From Streptomyces iakyrus (GTDB lineage: Bacteria; Actinomycetota; Actinomycetes; Streptomycetales; Streptomycetaceae), in the NCBI RefSeq assembly GCF_000717055.1, contig NZ_JNXI01000001.1, forward strand, positions 186,001-250,000: 64,000 nucleotides of DNA, written 5' to 3'. Below are positions 34,704-44,156 of the stretch, piece by piece. The stretch's first letter is position 1, and every line of letters starts with the position of its first letter. Below the pieces are notes generated by a model. It was not told the origin of the DNA. It saw only the letters and a program-made list of their open reading frames with translations, and made no database searches. The position numbers and the translations under genes were made by a program.

Positions 34704-35944
34704 GCACGGACGTGACCGCCAAGAGCCCGGCCCCCGCGCCGCCGGGCAAGAGCGGAGGGGCCGCGGGCGACGGCCTGTTGCAGCTGGTGATGGACGGCAT
34801 GCGCCGCAACATGCGGCAGTACGGCATGCTCATCGCGCTGGGCCTGATCGTGGTCCTGTTCGCCGTCTGGACCGACGGCGACCTGCTGCTGCCGCGCAAC
34901 GTCTCCAACCTGGTGCTGCAGAACAGCTACATCCTGATCCTCGCGATCGGCATGATGCTGGTCATCATCGCCGGCCACATCGACCTGTCCGTCGGATCGC
35001 TGACGGCGTTCGTCGGGTCGATGGCCGCCGTGTTCATGGTCAAGCAGGATCTGCCCTGGCCCCTCGCGGTGGTGCTGTGCCTGGCCGTGGGCGCGGTCGC
35101 GGGTGCCGTACAAGGGTTCTTCATCGCGTACGGCGGCATACCGTCGTTCATCGTGACCCTGGCGGGCATGCTGATCTTCCGCGGTCTGACGGAGATCTTC
35201 CTGGAGGGCCAGACCCTCGGCCCGTTCCCGGACGGGCTGCAGAAGGTCGCCAACGGGTTCCTGCCCGAGGTCGGCCCGAACACGAACTACCACAACCTCA
35301 CCCTGCTGCTGGGCTTCGCGATGATCGCCTTCGTGATCTTCCAGGAGGTCCGTGACCGCAAGCGGCAGCAGGAGTTCAACCTGGACGTCCCGCCCACCAA
35401 GCTGTTCCTGCTGAAGCTGGTCGCGATCGGCGCCGCGGTGCTGACCCTCACCATGCTGCTGGCCAGCTACAAGGGCGCCCCGATCGTGCTGCTCATCCTG
35501 GGCGTGCTGCTCGTCGGCTTCGGCTACGTCATGCGCAACGCGATCATCGGCCGCCACATCTACGCCATCGGCGGCAACCTCCCGGCGGCCAAGCTGTCGG
35601 GTGTGAAGGACAAGAAGGTCACCTTCCTTGTCTTCCTGAACATGGGCATGCTCGCGGCCCTGGCGGGTCTGGTCTTCGCCGCCCGCTTCAACGCGGCCTC
35701 TCCCAAGGCCGGCCTCAACTTCGAGCTGGAGGCGATCGCGGCCTCGTTCATCGGCGGTGCGTCGATGAGCGGCGGTGTCGGCACCGTCCTCGGCGCGATC
35801 ATCGGTGGCCTGGTCCTGGGCGTGCTGAACAACGGTATGAACCTCGTCGGCATCGGTACCGACTGGCAGCAGGTCATCAAGGGCATGGTGCTGCTGGCGG
35901 CGGTCGGGTTCGACGTGTGGAACAAGCGCAAGGTCGGTTCGTAA
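34700..35944 (+). CDS. mmsB: Monosaccharide ABC transporter permease
   Basis: 414 residues, about ten membrane helices, BPD_transp_2 family (GguB/MmsB, XylH type). Signature piece near the end: [60 protein letters not shown]. The long polar loop ([20 protein letters not shown]) is typical of this subgroup. Translationally coupled to the ATPase gene. No separate second permease exists in this family. Confidence 0.93.
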   Translation: MSTDVTAKSPAPAPPGKSGGAAGDGLLQLVMDGMRRNMRQYGMLIALGLIVVLFAVWTDGDLLLPRNVSNLVLQNSYILILAIGMMLVIIAGHIDLSVGSLTAFVGSMAAVFMVKQDLPWPLAVVLCLAVGAVAGAVQGFFIAYGGIPSFIVTLAGMLIFRGLTEIFLEGQTLGPFPDGLQKVANGFLPEVGPNTNYHNLTLLLGFAMIAFVIFQEVRDRKRQQEFNLDVPPTKLFLLKLVAIGAAVLTLTMLLASYKGAPIVLLILGVLLVGFGYVMRNAIIGRHIYAIGGNLPAAKLSGVKDKKVTFLVFLNMGMLAALAGLVFAARFNAASPKAGLNFELEAIAASFIGGASMSGGVGTVLGAIIGGLVLGVLNNGMNLVGIGTDWQQVIKGMVLLAAVGFDVWNKRKVGS

Positions 35945-35953
35945 GTCAGATCG

Positions 35954-35977
35954 GGGCCCCGCCACCAGGCGGGGCCC
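35954..35977 (+). terminator. Hairpin between permease and mutarotase genes
   Basis: Perfect 10-bp arms 35954-35963 and 35968-35977 with a four-base loop, nine bases after the permease stop. The mutarotase gene 23 bases later may be reached by read-through. Confidence 0.75.
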
Positions 35978-36000
35978 TCTCCTTATCGGGAGCCGCACAC

Positions 36001-37149
36001 ATGGAACTGAACAGACGCACGGTCATCGCGGGAGCAGCGGCGGCGGGCATAGCCGCCACCACGCTCGGCGGCACGGCACACGCCACGGGAGGCAGGAAGC
36101 CGGTGAAGACGCTCTTCGGCAAGCTGGCCGACGGCACCAAGGTCTACAGCTGGTCGCTGGAGAACGGCGGCACCCGCCTGAAGGTCCTCTCCTGGGGCGG
36201 TGTCGTCCAGTCCCTGGAGATCCCCGACCGTCGCGGCCGGTACGCCAACGTCTCCGCGGGCTTCGACAATCTCGAGGACTACGTCGCGAAGACCCCGTAC
36301 TTCGGCGCGCTGATCGGCCGCTACGGCAACCGCATCGGCAAGGGCAAGTTCACCCTCGACGGCAAGAACTACCAGCTGTCCGTGAACGACGGCGAGCAGA
36401 GCCTGCACGGCGGCACCCAGGGCTTCGACAAGCGCGTGTGGGACGTCGAGCCGTTCGTGAAGGGCTCCGACGTCGGCCTGCACCTGTACTACACGAGCGT
36501 CGACGGCGAGATGGGCTACCCGGGCACGCTCAAGACGAAGGTGACGTACACGCTCACCCGGCACGGTGAATGGCGCATCGACTACGAGGCCACCACGGAC
36601 AAGGCCACCGTCGTCAACCTCACCAGCCACGTCTACTTCAACCTGGCCGGCGAGGGCAGCGGCACGATCGAGGACCACGAGCTCCAGATCGCCGCCTCCC
36701 GCTACACGCCCACCGACGCGGGCCTGATCCCCACGGGCGAACTGGCGAAGGTCGCGGGCACCCCCTTCGACTTCCGCAAGGCCAAGCCGATCGGCCGGGA
36801 CATCCGCGTCTCCCACCCGCAGCTGGTGACCGCCAAGGGCTTCGACCACAACTGGGTCCTCGACAAGGGCATCACCGCCCGGCCCGAGCACGTCGCGACC
36901 CTGCGCGACCCGTCCTCCGGCCGCACCATGAAGATCGCCACGAACGAGCCGGGCCTGCAGTTCTACTCGGGCAACTTCCTCGACGGCACGCTGACCGGCC
37001 CGTCCGGCCGCACCTACCGGCAGGGCGACGCGCTCTGCCTGGAGACGCAGCACTTCCCGGACTCGCCGAACAAGCCGAAGTTCCCGTCGACGGTGCTGCG
37101 GCCGGGGCAGACGTACCGGACGACGACCATCCACACGTTCGGCTGCTGA
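36001..37149 (+). CDS. Exported aldose 1-epimerase (mutarotase)
   Basis: 382 residues. Twin-arginine-like signal ELNRRTVIAGAAAAGIAATT, cleaved around TAHA, so it acts outside the membrane on incoming sugar. Catalytic pieces: GRYGNRIGKGKF, HGGTQGFDKRVWDV, NLTSHVYFNLAGEGSG, ETQHFPDSPNKPKFPST. Last gene of the transporter group: converting sugar anomers at the surface would feed the ChvE-like binding protein. Paralogue of the cytoplasmic enzyme at 16974. GGGAG ribosome site before ATG 36001. Confidence 0.9.
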   Translation: MELNRRTVIAGAAAAGIAATTLGGTAHATGGRKPVKTLFGKLADGTKVYSWSLENGGTRLKVLSWGGVVQSLEIPDRRGRYANVSAGFDNLEDYVAKTPYFGALIGRYGNRIGKGKFTLDGKNYQLSVNDGEQSLHGGTQGFDKRVWDVEPFVKGSDVGLHLYYTSVDGEMGYPGTLKTKVTYTLTRHGEWRIDYEATTDKATVVNLTSHVYFNLAGEGSGTIEDHELQIAASRYTPTDAGLIPTGELAKVAGTPFDFRKAKPIGRDIRVSHPQLVTAKGFDHNWVLDKGITARPEHVATLRDPSSGRTMKIATNEPGLQFYSGNFLDGTLTGPSGRTYRQGDALCLETQHFPDSPNKPKFPSTVLRPGQTYRTTTIHTFGC

Positions 37150-37234
37150 GGCCCCTGACAGGCCTTCACAGAAGGAGCACATGTTCCGACCGTTTTCCCG
37201 ACGGTTGAACAGTGCCCCAGTGGTCTCCGTATGA

Positions 37235-37270
37235 AAGGGCGGCCCGCGCTCCCCCGCGCGGGCCGCCCTT
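37235..37270 (+). terminator. Strong terminator closing the sugar operon
   Basis: Perfect 15-bp arms 37235-37249 and 37256-37270 with a six-base loop. Confidence 0.85.
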
Positions 37271-37320
37271 AAACGTCGGGTCCGTCCGTCCCCAGCGGAC
37301 CCGCCCCATACGGAGGTTCC

Positions 37321-39102
37321 ATGGCCGACAACGTCACGTCGCTGTTCCGCAGTACCGCGGCACACAGCCCGTCGATGGCGGCTCTGACACGTGAGGGCGG
37401 CGAGGGAGCCGGCCCCGTGGACTTCTGTATCCCCTGCAACCCGTACTTCCCGACCCCGGCCATGTTCGAGGACATGGCGGGCCGGCTGCGCGACATCATC
37501 ACGTACTACCCGAGCAGCGCCGACACCATCACGGCCGAACTGTGCAGCCTGCTCCAGCTGCCCCCGCAGTGCGTGGCCATGGGCAACGGCTCGACCGAGC
37601 TCATCACCTGGATCGACCACCTGCTGGTACGCGAGTCCCTCGCCGTCCCCGTCCCCACCTTCGGCCGCTGGACCGACCAGCCTATGGAGACCGGCAAGCG
37701 GGTCGACATGTTCCCGCTCCAGGAGTCCAGCGGCTTCGCCCTCGACCTCGCCCAGTACGCCGAGTTCATCCGGGCCCGCGGCACCCGCGTCGCCGTCATC
37801 TGCAACCCCAACAACCCCGACGGCGGCTTCCTGCACAAGCACGCCATCGTCCAGTTCATGGACGCCATGGCCGACCTCGACCTGGTCGTCATCGACGAGT
37901 CGTTCCTGGAGTTCGCGGACGCCGAGGCCGAACCGTCCGTCGTGCAGGAGGCGATGCTGCGGCCCAACGTCGTCGTACTGCGCAGCCTCGGCAAGAACTT
38001 CGGCCTGCACGGCATCCGTTTCGGCTACCTCGTCGCCAACCCGGCGCTCGCGGGCCGCATCCGCTCGATGCTCCCCAAGTGGAACCTCAACTCCTTCGCC
38101 GAGCACGTCGTCTTCATGCTGAAGGAGCACGGCGCCGAGTACGCGCAGAGCCTCCAGCAGGTGCGCCGCGACCGCCTCGACATGGCCGGCCAGCTCTCCT
38201 CCCTGCCCGGGCTGACGGTCTACCCGTCGCAGGGCAACTTCCTCTTCGTGCGCCTCCCCGTGGGTGCCGAGGGCACCGTCGTCCGGGACCGGATGCTCAC
38301 CGAGCACCGGATCCTGGTCCGCGAGTGCGGCAACAAGATCGGCTCGTCCAGTCGCTTCCTGCGTCTCGTGGTGCGCCCCCAGGTGGACGTGCGTCGCCTG
38401 GTGTCCGGCCTGGAACAGGTGCTCTACGGGACGTCCAGGAGGGGAGCCGCCGTGCCCGAGCTGGGCAATGGGACCAGCTACAGCTCGGGCACGGCGGCCG
38501 TGGACCGTCTGGTGAGCGAGACGAACGGGTCGGGCATGCGGGGGCTGGCCGCGCAGGCGGTGGGGATGGCCGCGGCGCCGGCCGCCGCTGGGGCCGGCGA
38601 GCCGGGGCTCGCACCTGCTGCCGCGGCCGCGAGCGTGGGCGGGCCGGGGCTCGCCGCCGCCCCGGCTCCCGCTCCGGCGCCCCTTGCGGCTCCCGCTCCG
38701 GCCACCGGCATCGGCATGCCGCTCCCCGCCGCCGCGTCCGCCGTACCGGCGGGTGCGAGCGGCGGGATGCCGATGCCGGCTGCGGCGCAGATGCCGCAGC
38801 CGCAGATGCCCCAGCCCCCGATGCCGCAGGCGGTGCCACAACCCGCGCCTCAGCCGATGGCCGCCCCGGCCCCGCCGCTGACGCCTGCGGCACAGGCGCC
38901 GGCACCGGTCCCGGCTCCTGCTCCGGCGCCCTCGCCCATGGCCGCTCCGTTCACCGGGCCCACGCCGCCCGGCGTTCCGGCTCGTGGAGGCCTGACGGCG
39001 GCTCAGGTGCGGGGCACGAACGGGCTGACGCCGGCGCCGGCCACGGGGTGGCCCGCCGCGCAGAGCTGGCCCAACGCGGCGGGGATGGGGCAGGCCGGGT
39101 AG
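37321..39102 (+). CDS. HisC/CobD-like PLP aminotransferase with a long Ala-Pro-rich tail
   Basis: 593 residues; the fold-I aminotransferase ends near 370. Motifs: MGNGSTELITWI, VICNPNNPDGGFLHKHA, VVIDESFLEFAD, and the PLP lysine in VVLRSLGKNFGLHGIRFGYL (near residue 225). Closest classes are histidinol-phosphate and threonine-phosphate aminotransferase/decarboxylase-like proteins. From about 390 to the end the chain is low complexity (Ala, Pro, Met, Gly repeats such as MPQPQMPQPPMPQAVPQPAP), about 200 residues, unlike HisC. Role of the tail unknown. Monocistronic, between a terminator and a dispersed repeat. Confidence 0.75.
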   Translation: MADNVTSLFRSTAAHSPSMAALTREGGEGAGPVDFCIPCNPYFPTPAMFEDMAGRLRDIITYYPSSADTITAELCSLLQLPPQCVAMGNGSTELITWIDHLLVRESLAVPVPTFGRWTDQPMETGKRVDMFPLQESSGFALDLAQYAEFIRARGTRVAVICNPNNPDGGFLHKHAIVQFMDAMADLDLVVIDESFLEFADAEAEPSVVQEAMLRPNVVVLRSLGKNFGLHGIRFGYLVANPALAGRIRSMLPKWNLNSFAEHVVFMLKEHGAEYAQSLQQVRRDRLDMAGQLSSLPGLTVYPSQGNFLFVRLPVGAEGTVVRDRMLTEHRILVRECGNKIGSSSRFLRLVVRPQVDVRRLVSGLEQVLYGTSRRGAAVPELGNGTSYSSGTAAVDRLVSETNGSGMRGLAAQAVGMAAAPAAAGAGEPGLAPAAAAASVGGPGLAAAPAPAPAPLAAPAPATGIGMPLPAAASAVPAGASGGMPMPAAAQMPQPQMPQPPMPQAVPQPAPQPMAAPAPPLTPAAQAPAPVPAPAPAPSPMAAPFTGPTPPGVPARGGLTAAQVRGTNGLTPAPATGWPAAQSWPNAAGMGQAG

Positions 39103-39109
39103 TTCGGCG

Positions 39110-39161
39110 GGTGCGGGTGGGCGGTGGCTGGTCGCGCAGTTCCCCGCGCCCCTGGGGGACT
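39110..39161 (+). repeat. Dispersed intergenic repeat, copy 3
   Basis: GGTGCGGGTGGGCGGTGGCT leads into the core GTCGCGCAGTTCCCCGCGCC, followed by CCTGGGGGACT. Lies between the convergent aminotransferase and arabinanase genes. Confidence 0.8.
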
Positions 39162-39183
39162 GCACCGCTGTCACTTTCCAGGG

Positions 39184-40164
39184 TCAGTAGGCGACGGGCC
39201 ATCCGCTGCTCCAGTTCAGGAGGTTGATGCCCAGCTTGGGTGTGCCGTTGTCGTTGCCGTCGTAGTAGTGGTAGACGATCAGGTCGCCGTCGGCGTCCTT
39301 CAGGATCGACTGGCCGCCGGGACCGATGACGCTGCCGTGCGACTCCAGGACGGGCGTGCCACCGTTGTTCATCAGGTCGACGCCGTTCTTGTCGCGGTAC
39401 GGCCCGGTGACGCCGGACGCGCGGCCGACCTTGACCTTGTACGTCGAGCTGGTCCCGTTGCAGCAGGTGTCGTACGAGGCGAAGAGGTAGTAGGAGCCGC
39501 CCCGTTTGACGATGAAGGGCGCCTCGACGGCCTTGGTCCCGGTGGGGCGGGAGGCGAGCGAGTACCGGGTGGTGTTGGAGGAGAGCTGCTTCCCGGTGGA
39601 GGGGTTGATCTGGATCATTTTGATCCCGGTCCACCAACTGCCGAACGACAGCCACCACTTGCCGTCGTCGTTCACGAAGAGGTTCGGGTCGATGGCGTTG
39701 AAGTCGCTGCCCGAGTTCGAGGTGTAGACCGTGCCCTGGTCGGTCCAGCTGCCCGGCCGGCCGGTACTGGAGGTGGCGAGGCCGATGGCGGAGGTGTTCG
39801 AGCCGAACTTCGATACGGAGTAGTACATCAGGTACTTGCCGCCGTGGTACGAGATGTCCGGCGCCCAGGCCTCCGGCACGGACGAGTAGTTCCGCCACCA
39901 GCCCGGCCGACTGGAGAAGGCATCGCTGCCGTTACGGAAGGCCGTGCGGTCGCTGCTGGTCTTGTTGGCGATGCCGCCGCCGGTGGCGTAGAGCAGGTAC
40001 TGGCCGGACGAGGTGCGGATCATCGACGGGTCGTGGGTGACGACGTCGCCGGTGACCCGGCCGGGGTTGGGGTACGCCGACGCCGTGCCCGGAACGAGGG
40101 CGAGCAGGAAGGCTGTGGGGAGGGCGAACAGGGCGGTTCTCGTGCGCAGGATGGAGCGGCTCAT
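39184..40164 (-). CDS. Secreted endo-alpha-1,5-L-arabinanase (GH43)
   Basis: 326 residues. Signal peptide (TRTALFALPTAFLLALVPGT, cleaved at ASA-YP). Five-bladed propeller with catalytic Asp in VTHDPSMIRTSSGQYLLYAT, Asp in NAIDPNLFVNDDGKWWLSFG and Glu in TKAVEAPFIVKRGGSYYLFA; SSVPEAWAPDISYHGGKYLM is a further family block. It cuts arabinan backbone outside the cell. AAGGAGG lies just before ATG 40164. Expression is expected from the promoter at 40235-40263 with an IclR-type palindrome downstream of it. Confidence 0.88.
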   Translation of the reverse strand: MSRSILRTRTALFALPTAFLLALVPGTASAYPNPGRVTGDVVTHDPSMIRTSSGQYLLYATGGGIANKTSSDRTAFRNGSDAFSSRPGWWRNYSSVPEAWAPDISYHGGKYLMYYSVSKFGSNTSAIGLATSSTGRPGSWTDQGTVYTSNSGSDFNAIDPNLFVNDDGKWWLSFGSWWTGIKMIQINPSTGKQLSSNTTRYSLASRPTGTKAVEAPFIVKRGGSYYLFASYDTCCNGTSSTYKVKVGRASGVTGPYRDKNGVDLMNNGGTPVLESHGSVIGPGGQSILKDADGDLIVYHYYDGNDNGTPKLGINLLNWSSGWPVAY

Positions 40165-40197
40165 GCGGATCCTCCTTGCGGTGGGGGTCACAACGTT

Positions 40198-40263
40198 GTC
40201 CGGTATCTCGGACAACGATCGCAAGTTCGAACGGACCGTAGAATCGAACCCATTGCGCGTCCA
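40198..40263 (-). promoter_or_regulatory. Promoter and IclR-type operator of the arabinanase gene
   Basis: On the minus strand TGGACG (-35, 40258-40263) and TACGGT (-10, 40235-40240) are 17 bases apart. Downstream are TTCGAAC and the palindrome GTCCGGTATCTCGGAC (40198-40213). The whole arrangement is copied, with scattered changes, before the ABC remnant at 50830-50896. Confidence 0.7.
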
Positions 40264-40320
40264 TGGTCCGCGCGGCAACAACCGCGCGGACCATCGAAGT
40301 TCGACCGGAACACGGACGGG

Positions 40321-41379
40321 TCAGCCGGTCGGAAGTCCCAGCCCGTAGTACCTGACGTGATAGCCGTCCACGTACTCGGCCTCACCGCCGACGATCAGAC
40401 CGGCCGGCTCGGTCACCCCCGCCGCCCTGGCCGTCGCCACCAGCATCTCCGCGAGCGCGCGGCCCTTGGGTTCGCCGGGTCCTCCCGCGTCCACGCGCCA
40501 CAGCGGATCGTCGTCGCTCCAGACCGAGGCCGTACCCGGGTGCTCGGCGACGGTGCCCCAGCCGAGCGCGGCCGCGTCGACGCCGTCCGGGGCGAAGCAG
40601 CCGATCGACAGCCGGTCGCCGCACGTGACGTCGAAGAGGAGTGGCGCGCCACCGCCGGTCCGCCCGTAGAACGGCATGCCGAAACCGACACCGAGGGCGA
40701 CGGCCTCGGCGGGCAGGGCCCCCAGGAAGTCGCCCAGCGACCGGGTGACGGTCTCCCAGCTGCGGGCGGTCCAGCCGCCGGGGAAGCCGAGGCCGGCGTT
40801 GGCGGGGTCGCGGTTGCTGCCGAAGAAGCCGCTGATCGCGTGCTCTTCGCCGTGGCCCTGACGCCAGAACCAGTTCTCCGCCGGGTCGGTGGGCTGCAGG
40901 ACCAGCTCCGGGCCCGCCTTACCGGCGCGCAGCTCCAGGGTGTCCGTACTGCCGCGCCAGCGCAGGAAGGGGGCGCCCCACGACGGCCCGCTGTCGTAGA
41001 AGGGGCCCATGTCGCCGTGCGAACCCATGACGGACGGCCGTCCCAGGGCCGCGGTCAGTTCCTCGTTGGCGGCGCGGAAGGCGGCGGCCTGCGCCGCGGC
41101 GCCGGGATCGGCGGTCGCCACCGGCACGGCGAGTTCCACGTACGACTCGCCGTCGGTGAAAGGCTCTTCGTAGGTGCCGACGGGACGCAGTCGGGCGTTG
41201 CCCGAGGGCCGGCCGGTGACCAGGACGGGATGGTCCGCCGTGCCGCCCCGGGCCCAGCCGAGCCCGTCCGCCAGGGTGTTCACCCCCTCCGGCGTCCAGC
41301 CGCCGGTGTCCGCGGCGAGGAGCCGCCGGGCGAGGTCGCCGAGGGATTGTTCATCAGTGCTGCCCCGTTGTCCGTTCAT
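40321..41379 (-). CDS. Conserved hypothetical protein, unknown function
   Basis: 352 residues, cytoplasmic, acidic, no signal peptide or membrane helix. Tandem domain look: two similar halves begin around LVTGRPSGNARLRPVGTYEE and FGMPFYGRTGGGAPLLFDVT. Trp/Gly-rich pieces (YDSGPSWGAPFLRWRGS, ENWFWRQGHGEEHAISGFFG) are distinctive but I cannot assign them. Possibly a Streptomyces-restricted family; no context link beyond position beside the PPOX gene, 20 bases away on the same strand. Confidence 0.7.
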   Translation of the reverse strand: MNGQRGSTDEQSLGDLARRLLAADTGGWTPEGVNTLADGLGWARGGTADHPVLVTGRPSGNARLRPVGTYEEPFTDGESYVELAVPVATADPGAAAQAAAFRAANEELTAALGRPSVMGSHGDMGPFYDSGPSWGAPFLRWRGSTDTLELRAGKAGPELVLQPTDPAENWFWRQGHGEEHAISGFFGSNRDPANAGLGFPGGWTARSWETVTRSLGDFLGALPAEAVALGVGFGMPFYGRTGGGAPLLFDVTCGDRLSIGCFAPDGVDAAALGWGTVAEHPGTASVWSDDDPLWRVDAGGPGEPKGRALAEMLVATARAAGVTEPAGLIVGGEAEYVDGYHVRYYGLGLPTG

Positions 41380-41399
41380 GCGCTCATCGTGCCGCAGCC

Positions 41400-41858
41400 C
41401 TATCCCTCGATGTCGAGCGCGGTCCCGTACAGCCGCTCCACCTTCAGCCGGATGACGACGCGCCGCTCGTCGACCAGTTGTTGGAAGAAGGCGTCCTCGT
41501 CCTCCGGTTCGGCGCCCGCCGGGATCATCGCGAGCAGTTCCCGGCCGACCGAGTCGCCGGGGACCGTCGTGACGTCGGAGACCTCGGCGTCACCCTCCGC
41601 CACGGCGAACGACCAGACGTCCCCGCCCTGCACGTGCAGCGCCGCACCGGGTGAGCGGCGCAGGTGCTTGACCTTGACGCGGTCGGCCGTCGTCGAGAAC
41701 CGCACGGTGCGGGAGTCGGGATCCCAGTTGTAGACCATGGTCGTCAGATGGGGGTGGCCACTGCGCTTGACGGTGGCGAGCGTGCCGAACTGCTGCGCGG
41801 CGAGCAGGTCGGAAAGGGCTTCGTCGGACAGGAGGCGGGGTGTCGGTCTGTCGGTCAT
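41400..41858 (-). CDS. PPOX-class F420-dependent oxidoreductase
   Basis: 152 residues, split beta-barrel flavin/F420 fold. Family pieces: LLAAQQFGTLATVKRSGHPH, LTTMVYNWDPDSRTVRFSTT, RVKVKHLRRSPGAALHVQGG. It reduces an unknown substrate using F420 (or binds FMN). I chose ATG 41858; the reading frame continues upstream into the broken arginase gene only because a frameshift there fuses the frames. Confidence 0.85.
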   Translation of the reverse strand: MTDRPTPRLLSDEALSDLLAAQQFGTLATVKRSGHPHLTTMVYNWDPDSRTVRFSTTADRVKVKHLRRSPGAALHVQGGDVWSFAVAEGDAEVSDVTTVPGDSVGRELLAMIPAGAEPEDEDAFFQQLVDERRVVIRLKVERLYGTALDIEG

Positions 41859-41914
41859 GCCATGGCCAACACCCGTGCGGCTTCGATCATTTCGAGATCC
41901 GCCCACTTCGCCGC

Positions 41915-42570
41915 TCAGCCCCGGGCCGTGCCGAACAGCCCGTCGACGATGCGCCGCAGTACGGCCTCCTCCTGACCGGTGTCCTCCCCCCCCCCGCTCG
42001 TACTCGGTCAGCGCGATGCCGGCGAGCGTGAACTCCCCCGTCAGGGCCCGCACCGCTCCCAGCAGGCCGTCGACGTCGAGCCCCCCGGGTTCCGGTGTGC
42101 CGACGGCCGGGAAGACCCGGGGGTCGAGGACGTCGAGGTCGATGTGGACGTAGACCGCCTCGGCACCGGTCGCGCGCACTGCCGCGAGGAGCGGGCCCGG
42201 TTCGGCCAGCTGCTCGACGCCGACGTGCCGGATGCCGCGGTGCTCGACGAGGTCCCGCTCGCCCGGGTCCAGGGATCGGGCCCCCGCCAGCACCACACGG
42301 TCGGCCGACAGGCTCCGTACGGGGCGCAGGCCCTCCGGTCCGTCACCGATGAGCGCGCGCAGCACCATGCCGTGGAACGCCCCGGAGGGCGACGACTCCG
42401 GTGTGTTGAGGTCTGCGTGCGCGTCGAGCCACACCAGCGCCAGCCGGTCCCCGAACACGGAGAGCGCGGTCTCGACGGGGGCGAGATCGACCCCGCAGTC
42501 GCCGCCGGCCGGCTGTGGCCGCTCCCGACCCCTGCCACTGGGCCACCTCAAGTACGACCCGACCGGACAC
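41915..42570 (-). pseudogene. Arginase-family gene broken by an internal deletion and a G10 frameshift
   Basis: Start GTG 42570 follows GAGAGGAG and reads VSGRVVLEVAQWQGSGAATA, a proper N-terminus. The text then jumps, in another frame, to GGDCGVDLAPV. Roughly 65-75 codons are missing compared with the family. The middle is intact: ALVWLDAHADLNTPESSPSG, AVYVHIDLDVLDP (the metal-binding Asp/His sets). At 41986-41995 a run of ten G (minus strand) shifts the frame; nine would restore TEYERGGEDTGQEEAVLRRI to a stop at 41915. Two independent lesions make it a true pseudogene, though the homopolymer alone could be a sequencing error. Confidence 0.75.
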
Positions 42571-42642
42571 GGGAATCTCCTCTCGACGGTGATCAACACA
42601 GCCTAGGAGCGGCAGGGACACGGACGGACGTGCCCCCGCGCC

Positions 42643-43194
42643 TCACCGTCGCCCGCCGAACTCCCAGTCATGCACCTCGATTGCGGCGTACCGGTCCGAG
42701 GTCAGCACCGCACGCGCCGCCTCCGCGTCCGCGGCCCGCACCAGTGCCGCCGTGCCCACCCACACGGCGCCGTCGTCGGACAGCAGCGGTCCGTACGCGA
42801 TCAGTTCGTCCTGCCGGGTATCCGGCACATCGAGGTCGGCACCGTCCCCCGGGCCGAGCCCGAGAACGAGGTACCGCTTGCCGCCCGTCCGGCCGCCGGG
42901 GAACTCCCACATGGTGCGGCCCAGCAGGTTCCGCCACCGTCGCACCAGTACATCCCGGTACGCCCCGGCCTGGTAGTTGGGCTCGTCGAAGGCGAACGCG
43001 CGGGCGGCGGCGGCATCCGGCAGGTCGACGATGTGCACACTGCCCGTGACCGTCTCCCCGTCATCCGCAAAAGTCGGTCCCCGGGCGATCAACTCGGCCT
43101 CGTAGCGGTCCATATAGGCCCAGTGCGCCTCCCCCAGCTCCTCGCGCAGGGGCAGGGAGCCGGGCCGGTCGCGGTGGTAGCAGAAAAACTCCAT
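42643..43194 (-). CDS. YciI-family protein with two YciI domains
   Basis: 183 residues. Domain 1 (MEFFCYHRDRPGSLPLREEL to about 95) and domain 2 (from KRYLVLGLGPGDGADLD) both show the ferredoxin-like YciI fold with the H/D pair (EAHWAYMDRYEAELIARGPT and TRQDELIAYGPLLSDDGAVW). Function of YciI proteins is mostly unknown; some are dehydrohalogenase-like enzymes. Its ATG is only 65 bases from the divergent hydrolase start. Confidence 0.85.
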   Translation of the reverse strand: MEFFCYHRDRPGSLPLREELGEAHWAYMDRYEAELIARGPTFADDGETVTGSVHIVDLPDAAAARAFAFDEPNYQAGAYRDVLVRRWRNLLGRTMWEFPGGRTGGKRYLVLGLGPGDGADLDVPDTRQDELIAYGPLLSDDGAVWVGTAALVRAADAEAARAVLTSDRYAAIEVHDWEFGGRR

Positions 43195-43258
43195 GGCTCA
43201 TCCAACCTCGGTGGCTACGCTCGTGTCTCCCGTCGTCGTGACCACAGGAGAGCAGACC

Positions 43259-44035
43259 GTGCGCAGCGCCGCCGTAACGCCCGAGGGCGACCAGATCCGC
43301 TGGGTCGAACTGCCGGGGCGGGAGCCGACGCGCGTCTACCTGCACGGACTGGGCGCCACATCGCCGGCCTACTTCACCTCCGTCGCGGTCGACCCGAGGC
43401 TGTCCGGCCACCGCTCCCTGCTCCTGGACCTCCTGGGCCACGGCATCAGCGATCGCCCGACGCACTTCGACTACAGACTGGAGTCACACGCCGACGCCGT
43501 CGCCAACGCGCTGACGGGGGCGGGTGTCTCGGCCGCTGAGCTGATCGCACACAGCATGGGCGGCTCGGTGGCCGTCGTCCTGGCGGCCCGCCACCCCCAC
43601 CTGGTCTCCCGCCTGGTCCTGGTCGACGCGAACCTGGACCCGATCCCGCGCGCCCCGGGCTCGTCGGGCAGCAGCGGCATCGCCGCCTACTCCGAGGAGG
43701 AGTTCGTGACGGGCGGCGGCTGGGAGGAGGTCCGCGACCGGGTCGGCCCGCACTGGTGGTCCACGATGCGCCTGGCCGGCCGCGAGGCCCTGCACCGCAG
43801 CGCGTTCCACCTCACCCGGGGCTCCGACCCGACCATGCGTGAACTCCTGCTGGACCTGAAGATCCCCCGCACCTTCCTGCTCCCGGAGTCCGACGGCCCG
43901 CTCCCGGGCACCGAGGCCCTCAGGGAGGCCGGCGTGTCCGTCGTCCCGATCCCCGACTGCGGTCACAACATCATGCTGGACAACCCGGAGGCCTTCGTGG
44001 CGGCCACTGCCGTGGCTCTCGCGCCCCGGGGCTGA
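43259..44035 (+). CDS. Alpha/beta hydrolase
   Basis: 258 residues from GTG 43259, chosen because AGGAGAG ends six bases upstream. Oxyanion-hole piece TRVYLHGLGATSPAYF, nucleophile elbow AHSMGGSVAVVLA (Ser near 101), acid likely in FLLPESDGPLPG and catalytic His in PDCGHNIMLDNPEAF. Cytoplasmic esterase or C-C hydrolase of unknown substrate. Divergent from the YciI gene. Confidence 0.85.
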   Translation: MRSAAVTPEGDQIRWVELPGREPTRVYLHGLGATSPAYFTSVAVDPRLSGHRSLLLDLLGHGISDRPTHFDYRLESHADAVANALTGAGVSAAELIAHSMGGSVAVVLAARHPHLVSRLVLVDANLDPIPRAPGSSGSSGIAAYSEEEFVTGGGWEEVRDRVGPHWWSTMRLAGREALHRSAFHLTRGSDPTMRELLLDLKIPRTFLLPESDGPLPGTEALREAGVSVVPIPDCGHNIMLDNPEAFVAATAVALAPRG

Positions 44036-44156
44036 CCGGCCCTCACCGAAGATCCCCGAACGAGGACGACACGTAGGCCGGCCGGACGACGCGGAGGACC
44101 GGGAAGGGCGGCCCACCGGGCCACCTGGCCGGTGAAGCCGCCCCCCGTTCACACCG

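Noticed and set aside
41400..42599. A fused arginase-PPOX protein of 399 residues
   Set aside because: The fusion exists only because a G10 run shifts the arginase frame; each part has its own family boundaries and the PPOX gene has its own start.
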